From: Miltoncostaea oceani
Lineage (GTDB): Bacteria; Actinomycetota; Thermoleophilia; Miltoncostaeales; Miltoncostaeaceae
NCBI RefSeq assembly: GCF_018141545.1
Contig: NZ_CP064356.1
Location: 1,116,001-1,180,000, forward strand
DNA length: 64,000 nucleotides
Direction: 5' to 3'
A model generated the notes under the pieces. That model did not search any database and was not told where the DNA came from. It saw nothing but the letters and a program-made list of their open reading frames with translations. The position numbers and the translations under genes are program-made. This document shows, in pieces, positions 40,900 through 48,430 of this stretch (positions are counted from its first letter, which is position 1; each line of letters starts with the position of its first letter).

Positions 40900-43779
40900 T
40901 CACCGCTCGAGGCCCATCCCGCGCTCGAACTGCTGCCGGATAGAGCGTTCGCGAGCTTGGGCAACTGACGAGCGGTCGAGAGCAGGCGGCCGAGGGCGAG
41001 GCTCGGGAGCCGGGAGGTCGCGCAGTTCCAATCGAAGGTCGGCGAGGACGCGCATCTGGACGTCGATCGCCTGCCGAAGGGCCGGGCCATGGCGGCGACG
41101 ACCGATCCGGCCGAGGCCCCGAAGCTCCTCGCGCGCGGAAGCAAGGAGGCGCCCTCGTGACTCGATCTCGCGCTCCAGACGCGCGCGTGCCATCTGTCTC
41201 GGCGAGAGCGCTTCGGGGTCCCGTTCAGCGATTCTGACCGCGGACGGCTCCGCCGCGGCCCGCGTGAGCGCGCCCGCCAGTCGGCGTGCCGCGGGCTCGG
41301 GGTCGTCGCGGGCGGGTCCTGCGTCGTCCACCAGCTCCGGGCCGACGGCGTAGAGGCGGGTTTCGGTGCGGGCACGGGAGGTGGCCACATAGCCCCACTC
41401 GGCAAGGGCCCCCTCGGCGCGCACCAGCACGAATGCCCGCTCGAAGCTCGCCCCCTGGACGGCATGGCCGGTGAGCGCGTAGCCGTGCTCCAGGTGCTCG
41501 GCCGCGTAGCGGGCCGGGACCTGGCGGATCGGCCCGCCGTCGAGCTGCAGGGTGAGGATCCCAAGCACCGGCTCGACCCCCCGCACCGTCGCGCGCGTTC
41601 CGTTGCAGAGCCCGAGCGTCGAATCGTTCAGCCGGCAGATGACGCGGTCACCGGAGCGGAACTCACGCTCGCCGGCCACGAGTTCTTGCTCGCCCAACTG
41701 TCCCGCGCGACGAAGGAGCGCCCGCGCTCCCTCGTTCAGATTGCGCACATCGGAGCGCCGGTGGGCGAGCATCACGACCTCGCGGAGGTTGCCCCCGCCC
41801 GCCACACGCCACCAGTCGGCAAGCAGGCGCTCCTTCGCCTGCATCGGGTCATCGGCGACGAGCAGGCGACCGTCGCGCGCGGCGTGGCCGAGGTAGCCCT
41901 CAGCGTCTCCGTCGCGCAGTCGAGAGAGCGCATCCCGCTCGGCCGGCTCGTGCTGGCGGCGGTTCTCGGTGAGGGGCACGGCTCCGAGTTGGTCGCAAAG
42001 GGTCGCGTAGAGCCCACCCGCGCCCACGGCGGGAAGCTGGGCCGGGTCGCCGACAAGGATCGCCTTACCGCCTGCCTGCTCCACCCGGCGAAGGACGGGT
42101 GCGAGCACGCGGGTCTCGGCCATCCCGGCCTCATCGACTACCAGGACGCACCCGTGCGGCAGTCCGCCCGAGCGACGGGCCTCGGCCAGCAGGGAGTGGA
42201 GGGTCCTCGCCGGGATCTCGGTTGCCTCGCGAAGCTCATCCGCAGCCCTGCCGCTCGGCGCCGCTCCGAGCACCGGGACGCTCGAGCGCTCCAGCGCGTC
42301 ACAGAGGGCCCGAAGCGCGGTGGTCTTTCCCGCGCCGGCGACCCCGACCACGCAGATGACCCGATCGGGCGACAGCGCCGCTGTGGCGACGAGCGAGCGC
42401 TGTTCGGCGGAGAGCCTCACCGGAGCGTCGGCGAGGGCAGACACCACATCCACCGCCGCCGCGCGCGGTGCGCCCGCCTCGCGGCCGGTGAGCCCGATCT
42501 CGAGCGCGACGCGCTCGAGATCGAGGAGGCTCTTGGTGGTGAAGCGCGCCGGTCGTCCGGGCGTTGCGTCGTCTCCGACCTGGGTGACCTCGGGGCCGCG
42601 GGCGATCTGCTCTACGTCGGCCAGGACCGCCTCGACGCTCGCGCCGTCGCGCGCGGCGCCGGCCACTGCCTGCACCAGCTCGGGCGTCGTGATCGTCGCC
42701 TGATGGGCGGTGAGGTCGTCCGCGATGATCGTCGATAGCGCCTGCTCCCGCCCCGGCTCGCGATTGAGGAGACCTCGGAGCTCGTTGGCTCCGAGGCCCA
42801 CCTCTGCGGCCCGGTCGCGCCACGTCTCGCGCAGGTCGGGCAGATCGACGCGCTCCTTGCACTCGCGGGTCGCAAGGGCGGCGACGCGCGATGCGGCAAA
42901 GCCCGAGGTGCCCATCGCCTCCATGTGCTCGAGCAGCGACTGGCGACGGGAGGAGAAGGCGCGCAGCGCCTCGGTGGCCACGCCCTCGATCTCGGCCATC
43001 CCCTTCACGGGTTCCGTCCAGCGCACGCCGAGCATGCGTGAGAGCTCGCCGCGCAGGTTGACCTCGTAGAGGTAGCCGGCCGCCAGGCGATAGGTCCGAA
43101 GGATCGCCTCGCCGTCGAGCGCCCGCCACTTCCCATCCGAAGAGCGCGCCAGGTTGGCGATGATCACGTGGGTGTGAAGGTGCGGATCCTGGGCGCGGCT
43201 GGTGCGATGGCGGAAGGCCGCGGCGACGAAGCCCTCGCCCCGTTCGCGGATCGCCCCGCCGCGACCGCGCCGCACCACGCAGGCCTCGGACTCCAGGTAG
43301 AAGAGGGTCGCCTGCCAGGACGCCTCGTGCGCGTCGGAGATCGCACGTCGTACCGACTCGTCGTCGCTCAGCGCGTGTAGGAGGCTGACGCTCTTGGGGC
43401 ACGAGAAGACCAGGTCGTAGCCGGCCACCGGCGCGAGCGTCTTTGCCTCGTCGCTCCACTGCCCGCTCACCTCATCGAGCGTGCGCACCGTGATCGTGCG
43501 CTCCCTGGCGGGCGCGCGCAGGCGCGCGCCGTCGGCCGGGCTCACCCCGCGAAGGAGCGTGCCGAGGTCGCCGTCGCAGACGACGCCCGACAGATCGAGC
43601 CCCTCGGCACCCGCGCCCGCCCAGAGCCCCGGCGACTCGCCACAACCGGCGTAGTAGTCATCGAGGCCCAAGGCGACCTGCTGCTCGTAGTAGGCCTCCT
43701 GGCCGAGGGCGAGCTTCGCGACGCTCAGCAGGACGCACCGCCAAAGGACGACCGATCGAGCGGGACGCAGATGCACCAC
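40900..43779 (-). CDS. MobF-type conjugative relaxase-helicase
   Basis: About 959 residues from a GTG (a second GTG follows; the open frame extends to an ATG at 43836). The TrwC-like entry LLSVAKLALGQEAYYEQQV is followed by the FSCPKSVSLL segment and the three-His metal motif QDPHLHTHVIIAN. The helicase half has Walker A VGVAGAGKTT, DEAGM and GDPAQLPAVG, and TENRRQ. It would nick at oriT and unwind DNA during mobilization. No coupling protein or pore genes follow, so it depends on a helper. The N-terminal codons contain the 20-bp repeat shared with the integrase. Confidence 0.88.
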   Translation of the reverse strand: MVHLRPARSVVLWRCVLLSVAKLALGQEAYYEQQVALGLDDYYAGCGESPGLWAGAGAEGLDLSGVVCDGDLGTLLRGVSPADGARLRAPARERTITVRTLDEVSGQWSDEAKTLAPVAGYDLVFSCPKSVSLLHALSDDESVRRAISDAHEASWQATLFYLESEACVVRRGRGGAIRERGEGFVAAAFRHRTSRAQDPHLHTHVIIANLARSSDGKWRALDGEAILRTYRLAAGYLYEVNLRGELSRMLGVRWTEPVKGMAEIEGVATEALRAFSSRRQSLLEHMEAMGTSGFAASRVAALATRECKERVDLPDLRETWRDRAAEVGLGANELRGLLNREPGREQALSTIIADDLTAHQATITTPELVQAVAGAARDGASVEAVLADVEQIARGPEVTQVGDDATPGRPARFTTKSLLDLERVALEIGLTGREAGAPRAAAVDVVSALADAPVRLSAEQRSLVATAALSPDRVICVVGVAGAGKTTALRALCDALERSSVPVLGAAPSGRAADELREATEIPARTLHSLLAEARRSGGLPHGCVLVVDEAGMAETRVLAPVLRRVEQAGGKAILVGDPAQLPAVGAGGLYATLCDQLGAVPLTENRRQHEPAERDALSRLRDGDAEGYLGHAARDGRLLVADDPMQAKERLLADWWRVAGGGNLREVVMLAHRRSDVRNLNEGARALLRRAGQLGEQELVAGEREFRSGDRVICRLNDSTLGLCNGTRATVRGVEPVLGILTLQLDGGPIRQVPARYAAEHLEHGYALTGHAVQGASFERAFVLVRAEGALAEWGYVATSRARTETRLYAVGPELVDDAGPARDDPEPAARRLAGALTRAAAEPSAVRIAERDPEALSPRQMARARLEREIESRGRLLASAREELRGLGRIGRRRHGPALRQAIDVQMRVLADLRLELRDLPAPEPRPRPPALDRSSVAQARERSIRQQFERGMGLER

Positions 43780-43822
43780 GGTGCGAAATGAAGAAGGCTG
43801 GACCCCGGCCGAGCCCCGATTC

Positions 43823-43842
43823 CATCCCACGTCCATCCCACA
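43823..43842 (+). repeat. Internal repeat, right copy
   Basis: Exact copy of the 20 bp at 34016-34035, 121 bp from attR, upstream of the chosen relaxase start. Confidence 0.7.
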
Positions 43843-43856
43843 CGAGGTGCGCAGAA

Positions 43857-43906
43857 GCGCCGATTCGGGCGCACGAGCGCTCCGCTTAGAGGAGTAAGAA
43901 ACTCCT
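43857..43906. other. Candidate oriT hairpins
   Basis: Two small inverted repeats upstream of the relaxase: GCGCC/GGGCGC around GATTC, and AGGAGT/ACTCCT around AAGAA. Position upstream of a MobF gene suits an oriT. No nic site can be pinpointed. Confidence 0.35.
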
Positions 43907-43962
43907 GCTTATAGGCGGCTTTCAGGCCGGATCCGGCGGAGCCGCAGAACCCCCGGAACCCT

Positions 43963-44007
43963 CTTGCCATGCAGAAGGTCGTGGGTTCGAGTCCCATCAT
44001 CCGCTCT
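43963..44007 (+). repeat. attR (45 bp)
   Basis: Exact match to 33900-33944; the tRNA 5' half is missing here, so this is a duplicated 3' fragment and not a second tRNA gene. Confidence 0.9.
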
Positions 44008-44011
44008 ACGG

Positions 44012-44040
44012 AGAGCCCCCGGATCCCGGGGGCTCTTCTC
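44012..44040 (+). terminator. Original tRNA-Gly terminator
   Basis: AGAGCCCCCGG pairs perfectly with CCGGGGGCTCT (3-base loop), then TTCTC. It is the resident counterpart of the stem-loop next to attL. Confidence 0.75.
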
Positions 44041-44271
44041 GTTCCCGGCGATGCGCTCGGGCTCCTGACGCTCGCCGACCGATGCCGGTCCCGCCTGCCC
44101 GAGGGCGACGCGACCGACGCGTCCGCGGATCCCCGCCGGCCTCGTCGCCCTACGGGAGTCCCTCCCGCCATCGTCGCTCCCATGGTGGTGGTGATGGTCG
44201 GCGCCGCGAGGGGACGCCTGCACCTGTGACCTCCACCGGGCACGGCCGCCGGTGAGCGCTCACCGGGCCGG

Positions 44272-45066
44272 TCACGGCCCCTCGGGCGCCCGCGCCGGCG
44301 GGGGCGCCTCCATCGAGGCGCGCAGCGATACGAGCGGCGTGTCGGGAACGGTCACGAGTCCCCGCGTCGGGCGGTCCAGGTCGAACGTGATCAGGAGCAG
44401 CACCGACACGAACGCCGCGGCCAGCACGACCGTCACGACGCCGCGCGAGAGGATCGCGAGGTAGAGCGCGAGGAGCCCGAGCCCCACCGCCGCCCCGATC
44501 AGTTCGATGCCCAGCACGGCGTTCGGTACGCGGTTCGCCAGGGCCGAGACGCGCACGGTCTGCATGTCGATCATCTCGTTCAGGGACTCGACGTAGAGAC
44601 GCGGCGCGCTGTCGCGAGGGGAGGCGGCGATCGCCGCGCCGGCGTCCCGCCAGAGGGCGCGCTGGAGACGGGTCCCCGCGACGATCGCGGCCCCGGCCTC
44701 GTCGGAACCCGGCACCGCCTCCGAGAGGCGGATGCTCGCGTCGGTGTAGCGCTCGAGGTCGCGCAGGGACCGTGTGCGGATCGGTTCCCGCAGCATCTGC
44801 GCCCGGAGGTAGGTCGTGCCGATCGCGTTCGCATCGTCGACGACCGCGGCGCGGCGCGCGTCGTAGCGACCGACGGCCATCGTCAGGCCGAATGCGAGGA
44901 TCAGGGCGACGAGCCCGAGCAGCGCGGCCTGCACGACCCCGAACGGCTCGCGCAGCTCGGTCCGCGTCCGCAGCCGGCGGCCGACGAAGGCCCCGAGGAG
45001 CGTCGACCCGAGCATCAACCCGAGGACCATGAGGCCGAGCTCGAGGCTGTTCAGGCGGAAGAACAC
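44272..45066 (-). CDS. DUF4239 membrane protein
   Basis: 264 residues from GTG with a strong GGAGGATCCG site. Two N-terminal helices (LELGLMVLGLMLGSTLLGAFVG, AALLGLVALILAFGLTMAVG), a soluble helical domain with DARRAAVVDDANAIGTTYLR and LRDLERYTDA, then two C-terminal helices (IGAAVGLGLLALYLAIL, TVVLAAAFVSVLLLITFDLDRP). DUF4239 proteins resemble bestrophin-like ion channels; the role is not known. Confidence 0.8.
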   Translation of the reverse strand: MFFRLNSLELGLMVLGLMLGSTLLGAFVGRRLRTRTELREPFGVVQAALLGLVALILAFGLTMAVGRYDARRAAVVDDANAIGTTYLRAQMLREPIRTRSLRDLERYTDASIRLSEAVPGSDEAGAAIVAGTRLQRALWRDAGAAIAASPRDSAPRLYVESLNEMIDMQTVRVSALANRVPNAVLGIELIGAAVGLGLLALYLAILSRGVVTVVLAAAFVSVLLLITFDLDRPTRGLVTVPDTPLVSLRASMEAPPPARAPEGP

Positions 45067-45378
45067 CGGATCCTCCGGCTCGGGTTCGTGAGCCCCACGG
45101 GGCCCGCATCATGCACGAGGGGCCAGACGTCGCCGCTCGTCCCGGCGGCGCCGCTCGTGGCGTGTCGTGAGGGTCGTCCGTGGTCGAACGTGCACGACGG
45201 GTCGGTCCGCGCAGACCACCCCCCGGTGGTCCAGATCCGGTCGGCCCGCGGACCCCCGGCGACGCGCCCCGCGACGGACCACCCGAACGGCGGGCGGCGG
45301 CCATACGTGCGGCGGTTACCACCGCGACGTCCGCCACGCATGATCGCGCTCGTCCCCGGACCACCGAACGGAGCCGAC
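45067..45378. other. Intergenic region, no gene seen
   Basis: 312 bp of divergent spacer. The DUF4239 ribosome site is at its left end and an ACGGAG site at its right. Several short GC hairpins; no recognisable promoter pair. Confidence 0.5.
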
Positions 45379-45963
45379 ATGCCGCCGTCCCCCCGCCCGT
45401 CCCGCGCCCGCCGCGGCTCCGTCCTCGCCTGCGCGGTCGCCGCCGCCGGCGTGCTCGGCCTCGCCGCCGCCGGCGCGGCCGACCCGCCGACGGCGACGGC
45501 GAAGTCGCCCAACCTCATCACGGCCTTCAACATCACCGGCGTCCAGTGCGTCCCCGGCCCCGCCAACACGGTGCGGGCGCGGGTGAGGCTCTGGATGCGG
45601 GTCGTGAACTACGGCCCCGGGCGCGACTGGGCGGACCGCATGGAGGCCAAGGTGCGCCTCGAGTCGACGGAGCCCGGCATCAACATCCACAGCAACTGGA
45701 GGGGGTGGAAGACCCCGGCGTTGCTCCAGGACACCAAGTACTTCCAGCGGTGGGACCTGCTGACCGAGCCGAAGAGCGGCACGGCCGAGTGGAAGGTCCA
45801 CGTCAAGCTGATCTGGCACCGGAAGGCGCCGATCCCGAACGTGACGAAGGACGTCTACCGGAGCTTCGCGGGGAACTGCGCGACGTCGACGGGCGCCCTG
45901 CCGCCCCCCGCCCCGGCGCTCCCCTCGACCAACTCCGGCGGGCGGAGCGCCGGCACCGGCTGA
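45379..45963 (+). CDS. Secreted protein of unknown function
   Basis: 194 residues from the ATG with ACGGAG upstream; an earlier in-frame ATG lacks such a site. A signal peptide (RRGSVLACAVAAAGVLGLAAAGAAD, in parts, with an AGAAD-like cleavage site) is followed by a single beta-rich domain with NITGVQCVPGPANTVRARVRLWMRVVNYGPG (in parts) and KVHVKLIWHRK, then a Ser/Gly/Pro tail. Two cysteines (QCV and NCA) may form a disulfide. No family recognised. Confidence 0.75.
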   Translation: MPPSPRPSRARRGSVLACAVAAAGVLGLAAAGAADPPTATAKSPNLITAFNITGVQCVPGPANTVRARVRLWMRVVNYGPGRDWADRMEAKVRLESTEPGINIHSNWRGWKTPALLQDTKYFQRWDLLTEPKSGTAEWKVHVKLIWHRKAPIPNVTKDVYRSFAGNCATSTGALPPPAPALPSTNSGGRSAGTG

Positions 45964-46143
45964 GCGCCGGGGCCCGGGTCGCCCGCCGGGCGCGGGCGAC
46001 CCGGGGCACCCGGTGACGACCCGGCGGGTGCGGCGGGCACCGGTCGTTACAGTCACGGCGCGGATCCCGCTCCGTCCGGACGCCGGGCCCCGCACGCCCG
46101 GGTGATGCCACCCGGCTCCACCTCGACCCCGGGAGCGCCACGG

Positions 46144-46956
46144 ATGTCCTCACACGTGCACAGGAGCCACGAGTCGGTGTCGGGCGGCTTCACGGAGACC
46201 GCCTCCGACTACGAGGACGCCGTCCGCTTCAACATCGAGGGCGCCCAGCGCCTCGTGCTCTCCATCCCGCCGGGGCGCTACGACGACGTCCTCGACGTCG
46301 GCTGCGGGACCGGCTGGGCCGCCCAGGCCGTCATCGACCGGTTCCACCCGGCGCGCATCACCGGGGTCGACCCCGCCGAGGGGATGCTCGAGAAGTTCCA
46401 GGCGAAGCTCGGGGGGCTGGAGGGCGTGGACGTCACGCTCGCGAAGGCCGACGTCGAGCACATGCCCGTCGCCGACGCCTCCTTCGACCTCGTGGTCTGC
46501 TCGATGGCCTACCACTGGTTCCCCCGCAAGTGGGAGGCCGCCGCGGCGATGGCACGGGCCCTGAAGCCCGGCGGCGTCGTCGCGATCCTCATGTCCGGCC
46601 GGGGCGGTGAGCAGGCGTACCGCGACGTCATCTCCAACATCGAGCCGATCAACTACCGCTGGGTGGGCGCCTTCGACGGCAACCTGCGGAGCGTCCCGGA
46701 GATGGAGGACTACCTCGTCCAGGCCGGGCTCGAGCCCGTGGACATCTGGATGGAGACCCGGGTGCGGCACACCACCGTCGAGGCGTACATGGAGCGCATG
46801 CGGGTCGTCGCCGGCCACATGATCGGCGACCAGTCCGAGGCCGAGGTCGCCGAGTACGTCGCGAAGATCGAGGCGGGGCTGCGGGCCCGGTCCGGTCCCC
46901 GGGGGTGGAGCTACGAGTTCGCCAAGCTCTTCGCGATCGCCCGGAAGCCCGCCTGA
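46144..46956 (+). CDS. Class I SAM-dependent methyltransferase
   Basis: 270 residues from the ATG after GGGAG; an in-frame ATG 14 codons earlier has weaker support. Motif I VLDVGCGTGWAAQAVID (about 48-64), GVDPAEGMLEKF, the SAM-acidic region KADVEHMPVADASFDLVVCSMAYHWF, and ALKPGGVVAIL. This is the UbiE/COQ5-like small-molecule methyltransferase pattern. Substrate unknown. It ends just before a VOC protein gene. Confidence 0.88.
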   Translation: MSSHVHRSHESVSGGFTETASDYEDAVRFNIEGAQRLVLSIPPGRYDDVLDVGCGTGWAAQAVIDRFHPARITGVDPAEGMLEKFQAKLGGLEGVDVTLAKADVEHMPVADASFDLVVCSMAYHWFPRKWEAAAAMARALKPGGVVAILMSGRGGEQAYRDVISNIEPINYRWVGAFDGNLRSVPEMEDYLVQAGLEPVDIWMETRVRHTTVEAYMERMRVVAGHMIGDQSEAEVAEYVAKIEAGLRARSGPRGWSYEFAKLFAIARKPA

Positions 46957-47005
46957 GCACCGGGGCCCCGGGCCCACCCATCGACCCCACGGGAGGATCA
47001 GGGTC

Positions 47006-47389
47006 ATGCCCGACGAGTTCGTCAACGTCCGCTACATGGTCGACGACGTCGAGGCCGCCGTCGACTTCTACACCCGTCACCTCGGCTTCACGCTCCTCTC
47101 GAGCGCGGCGCCCGCGTTCGCCGACGTCACCCGCGGCCGGCTGCGGCTGCTGCTGAGCGGTCCCGCCAGCTCGGCGGGCGGGCCGATGCCCGACGGCCGC
47201 GTCCCCGGCCCCGGCGGCTGGAACCGCATCCACCTCGTCGTCCCCGACCTCGCGGCCGAGGTCGCGCGGCTGCGCGCCGCGGGCCTCGCCTTCCGCAACG
47301 ACGTCGTCACCGGGCCGGGGGGCCGGCAGATCCTGCTGGAGGACCCCTCCGGCAACCCGGTCGAGCTCTTCCAGCCCGCCGCCGCCTGA
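47006..47389 (+). CDS. VOC-superfamily (glyoxalase/bleomycin resistance-like) protein
   Basis: 127 residues from ATG. Repeating beta-alpha-beta pattern: NVRYMVDDVEAAVDFYTRHLGF and LSSAAPAFADVTRGRLRLLLSGPAS, then WNRIHLVVPDLAAEVARLRAAG, and GGRQILLEDPSGNPVELFQPAA with the metal-type Glu near the end. It may be an enzyme of small electrophile metabolism or a resistance protein. Confidence 0.88.
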   Translation: MPDEFVNVRYMVDDVEAAVDFYTRHLGFTLLSSAAPAFADVTRGRLRLLLSGPASSAGGPMPDGRVPGPGGWNRIHLVVPDLAAEVARLRAAGLAFRNDVVTGPGGRQILLEDPSGNPVELFQPAAA

Positions 47390-47433
47390 CGCGCCCCGCC
47401 CCGGGGGTGGCCCCGCGCGGGGGTGGTCCGTGG

Positions 47434-47535
47434 TACCGTGATCGCGTCCGATGTGGCCGGTGGCCGCGTCGGCAGCGCCGCCCGGGACCCCGGTGGCGTC
47501 CATCACTCATGGACGCGAGCGACAGGGGACGGGCG
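47434..47535 (+). promoter_or_regulatory. Structured leader of the STAS gene (copy A)
   Basis: TACCGT (47434-47439) is the -10; transcription would start about 47446. The last third is nearly identical to copy B before the desaturase: CCCCGGTGGCG, CACT, GACGCGAGCGAC, then GGGGA just before the ATG. A perfect GCGTCCAT/ATGGACGC hairpin lies inside. CCCC can pair with GGGG of the ribosome site. Confidence 0.6.
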
Positions 47536-48039
47536 ATGACGGTGACGCCGGTACGGGCCTCCACCGGATCCGGGGAGGGCCGGCCGCCCCCCCGCGTGGG
47601 GGTGACGCCGCTGGTCGTCGCCGCCGAGGGCATCCCCCTCCGGGACGTCGGCGCCGTGCTCCACATGGCGCTGCGCCCGTGGCCGGTGCAGGTCGCGCTC
47701 GACCTGCGCCGCGCGGGCGTCGTGGTGACGCCCCAGCCGGGACCGGCGCGCACCGTCGTGGTCCCGACGGGCCACCTCGCCACGGCGACGCTGCCGTTGC
47801 TGTTGGCGGTGCTCGAGGCGGCGTTCCGCAGCCGGCCGGCGCGCGTCGTCATCGACCTCCGCCACCTGGCCTCCATCGACGCCGCCGGCACGAGCGCGCT
47901 CGCCGCCGCCGCCGAGCGGATGCGCGGCTGGGGCGGGGCGCTCAGCGTGCGCGACCCCGATCCGGGCGTCCGGCGGGTCGCGACCGGCCGCCCGCCCCTG
48001 CCCGTCGCCGCCGCCCGGTCCGGGATGGTGACGGCGTGA
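47536..48039 (+). CDS. STAS-domain protein without phosphoacceptor serine
   Basis: 167 residues from the ATG after AGGGGA; an in-frame ATG nine codons earlier is the alternative. The STAS fold (anti-sigma antagonist-like) is seen in VVIDLRHLASIDAAGTSALAAAAERM (about 107-132), where the usual DSSG is DAAG, so it should not be phosphorylated. The first half has a preceding strand-helix unit. It could be a constitutively active or scaffold form. The stop overlaps the next gene start (GTGATGG). Confidence 0.75.
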   Translation: MTVTPVRASTGSGEGRPPPRVGVTPLVVAAEGIPLRDVGAVLHMALRPWPVQVALDLRRAGVVVTPQPGPARTVVVPTGHLATATLPLLLAVLEAAFRSRPARVVIDLRHLASIDAAGTSALAAAAERMRGWGGALSVRDPDPGVRRVATGRPPLPVAAARSGMVTA

Positions 48040-48221
48040 TGGGCAGCCCCGAACCGCCCCGCGCCGCGTTCCGCGCGGTCGATCCGTGCCAGTGGTCCGG
48101 CCCCGCCCGCGGGTGGCGCCGGGACCTGCTGGAGGGCGAGCGCCGCTGGATGGCCGAGTGGGACCGCTACCTCGCGACGCGCCGCGACCCGGCGCCGCGC
48201 CGCACCGCGGCAAGCCGGTGA
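48039..48221 (+). CDS. Small hypothetical protein
   Basis: 60 residues from ATG overlapping the STAS stop. FRAVDPCQWSGPARGWRRDLLEGERRWMAEWDRYLATRRD is Trp/Arg-rich and probably helical. No family recognised. The overlap and its own lack of similarity to other frames suggest it is real. Confidence 0.5.
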   Translation: MGSPEPPRAAFRAVDPCQWSGPARGWRRDLLEGERRWMAEWDRYLATRRDPAPRRTAASR

Positions 48222-48261
48222 GCCGCCCGCCGCACCGGGGGGGACGGGGGCCGGTGCGTGG

Positions 48262-48364
48262 TACCCTCTCCGTCCAGTCGCCGTCGCGAACGTCCGTGAC
48301 GGCCACCGCGCCGCCCCAGACCCCCGGTGGCGCCCGCACTGTTGACGCGAGCGACGGGGATCAG
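48262..48364 (+). promoter_or_regulatory. Structured leader of the desaturase transcript (copy B)
   Basis: TACCCT (48262-48267) is the -10. CCACCG/CGGTGG pair perfectly, and CCCCCGGTGGCG, CACT, GACGCGAGCGAC and CGGGGA repeat copy A. It ends in the ribosome site (GGGGA) of the small ORF. Confidence 0.6.
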
Positions 48365-48430
48365 ATGATGGTGGCCGGACAGAGCACGACCATGGCGCGC
48401 GCCTGCGCGACACCGGGGGTGACGGCGTGA
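48365..48430 (+). CDS. 21-codon ORF coupled to the desaturase
   Basis: ATG with GGGGA five bases upstream; its TGA overlaps the desaturase GTG as GTGA. The first codons and last codons resemble those of the STAS gene (ASD..MMV near the start, VTA at the stop), as if a STAS paralogue had lost its middle. May serve translational coupling. Confidence 0.45.
   Translation: MMVAGQSTTMARACATPGVTA

Larger units (their letters stand above)
33945..43962. mobile_element. Integrative mobilizable element in tRNA-Gly, mercury cargo
   Basis: About 10 kb between the 45-bp att repeats, of visibly lower GC than its flanks. Order: integrase and excisionase (minus), Xre/nucleotidyltransferase-like pair (plus), flavoprotein and MerA (minus), ArsR-type regulator and CC-motif membrane protein (plus), toxin-antitoxin pair and relaxase (minus). 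No type IV secretion or coupling protein genes, so it must borrow a conjugation machine. Confidence 0.9.

Noticed and set aside
33945-43962. Calling the first element a full ICE or a prophage
   Set aside because: No type IV secretion, coupling protein, capsid or terminase genes.
43963-44007. Second tRNA-Gly gene
   Set aside because: Only the 3' half is present; it is the attR copy.
47434-48364. Calling the duplicated leader a known c-di-GMP-I or cobalamin riboswitch
   Set aside because: GACGC-like and CACT pieces are reminiscent, but the conserved cores of those classes are missing.
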